From Acinetobacter parvus DSM 16617 = CIP 108168 (lineage in GTDB: Bacteria > Pseudomonadota > Gammaproteobacteria > Pseudomonadales > Moraxellaceae), in the NCBI RefSeq assembly GCF_000368025.1, contig NZ_KB849214.1:1-22366 (forward strand): 22,366 bases of DNA, read 5' to 3'. Positions 22,159 to 22,366 of the stretch are shown here, one piece after another. A model generated the notes under the pieces. That model was given only the letters and a program-made list of their open reading frames with translations, was not told the origin of the DNA and did no database searches. The translations under genes and the position numbers were made by a program. Within the stretch, counting starts at the first letter, position 1. Each line of letters opens with the position of its first letter.

Positions 22159-22186
22159 TTTCCGCATAACTTAGATTATGTTCATT
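22159..22186 (+). other. dif-like XerC/XerD site A (inverted relative to the boundary sites)
   Basis: TTTCCGCATAA (XerC-like arm, 22159-22169), CTTAGA spacer of the canonical 6 bases, TTATGTTCATT (XerD-like arm, 22176-22186; the first 7 bases are identical to the consensus). It is in opposite orientation to the boundary site at 22272-22300, and shares GCATAACTTA and TTATGTT with that site's complement. Confidence 0.75.
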
Positions 22187-22271
22187 CGGATAGCGTTGAC
22201 AGTCAAGCTGTCAATGCTCACCATTGCGATTGTAAGAGCGAGAGCGTTGCTGTAGTGGTGACTTGTATCTG

Positions 22272-22300
22272 ATTTAACATAATTTTAAGTTATGCGACAT
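22272..22300 (-). other. dif-like XerD/XerC site B at the right prophage boundary
   Basis: Identical to the left boundary core: ATTTAACATAA, TTTTAAG, TTATGCGACAT. It ends the 7825-bp phage unit and starts the next 95-base repeat copy. Confidence 0.8.
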
Positions 22301-22366
22301 TCTGTACGCCTACGCGCTTTGCAATGGGGCGGAGCGAGGGCTCGCAGCTCGACCATTGCAAAGCGC
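22272..22366 (+). repeat. 95-bp direct repeat, right copy, cut by the window end
   Basis: Perfect match to 14447-14541 (offset 7825), including the 14-bp-stem hairpin (22314-22327 with 22353-22366). The window stops at the last base of the hairpin. Because the identity extends well past the recombination core into phage DNA, the sequence to the right is more likely another phage copy than the host chromosome. Confidence 0.93.

Larger units (their letters stand above)
14447..22271 (+). mobile_element. Filamentous phage (inovirus) prophage, XerCD/dif-integrated
   Basis: This is a 7825-bp unit between two identical attachment cores (14447 and 22272). It encodes, on the plus strand, a small first protein, replication initiator, ssDNA-binding-type protein, small coat-like protein, major coat protein, TspB/pIII-like adhesin, DUF2523/pVI-like protein and Zot/pI ATPase, in the standard inovirus order. 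Two leftward genes at the left end look like regulation or accessory functions. A cargo block lies behind zot. No integrase or transposase is present, which fits use of host XerC/XerD. No secretin (pIV) is present. The virion strand should be the plus strand of this window. Confidence 0.93.
22159..22300 (+). other. attP-like region: two inverted dif-like sites able to pair in single-stranded DNA
   Basis: Site A (22159-22186) and site B (22272-22300) are inverted and 85 bases apart. Between them lie a small hairpin, TTGACAG/CTGTCAA (22196-22214), and a TCACCA/TGGTGA pair (22218-22223, 22256-22261). Folded as single-stranded virion DNA, the two sites would form one duplex dif-like stem with one bulged base in the spacer and a forked top. 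This matches the described layout of CTX-phi attP(+), where the folded strand itself is the substrate for host XerC. Confidence 0.72.

Noticed and set aside
1..22366. CRISPR arrays, tRNA and rRNA genes
   Set aside because: No regularly spaced repeats, no cloverleaf-like segment with a conserved T-loop and no rRNA-like sequence were noticed on reading both strands.

Overview
The window looks like a chromosomal segment of an Acinetobacter species. Three things point there: the low-GC base composition with its codon usage, a fused HAD-phosphatase/mannitol-1-phosphate dehydrogenase of the kind described from Acinetobacter, and a cobU-cobT-cobC-cobS salvage operon next to an XerCD (dif-type) attachment site. 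The species cannot be fixed from sequence alone. The left edge is cut inside an IS3-type transposase. The right edge falls inside a direct repeat.

Region 1 (1-5740) is a damaged siderophore-uptake locus. An IS3-family end fragment abuts the 3' remnant of an unidentified gene (about 350-511). It is followed by a tightly coupled set: a 123-aa STAS-like protein, an AmpG/RhtX-type permease and an IutA/RhtA-like TonB-dependent receptor. A second MFS gene is cut after about 109 codons by an IS630-type element whose transposase needs a -1 frameshift at an A7 run. Uptake genes look intact. No siderophore biosynthesis gene lies in the window and the second MFS gene, a possible exporter, is broken.

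Region 2 (5741-14446) is ordinary chromosome. It holds, in order: an AarF/ABC1/UbiB-family atypical kinase (minus strand), a small conserved-looking protein (minus), a YbaK-type Cys-tRNA(Pro) deacylase, the bifunctional mtlD fusion with a strong overlapping terminator, a 2H phosphoesterase, and cobU, cobT, cobC, cobS. The four cob genes overlap or nearly touch and form the late nucleotide-loop-assembly steps of B12 synthesis.

Region 3 (14447-22366) is a complete filamentous phage (inovirus) prophage of 7825 bp, measured from one attachment core to the next. Reading left to right on the plus strand it carries a small regulator-like protein, a replication initiator, an ssDNA-binding-type protein, a small membrane coat-like protein, the major coat protein, a terminator, a TspB/pIII-like adsorption protein, a DUF2523/pVI-like protein and a Zot/pI assembly ATPase. 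Two genes face left at the start: a ribbon-helix-helix-like regulator with a tandem-repeat operator candidate, and a membrane-anchored DUF2726-like protein. No secretin gene is present, so export would need a host secretin. Behind zot sits a 766-bp cargo block bounded by 28-bp inverted repeats (27/28 identical). It encodes a very acidic 140-aa protein with ADP-ribosyltransferase-like features and a 60-aa ribbon-helix-helix-like partner under a strong promoter that contains an operator-like palindrome. I consider this the best candidate for an undescribed system.

Downstream are a long GC-rich hairpin (candidate replication origin) and a pair of inverted dif-like XerC/XerD sites 85 nt apart, arranged like the attP of CTX-phi-type phages. 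The second site and the 14-bp-stem hairpin behind it match the left prophage boundary over 95 of 95 bases, up to the last base of the window. That suggests a tandem prophage array or a replicating form collapsed in assembly.
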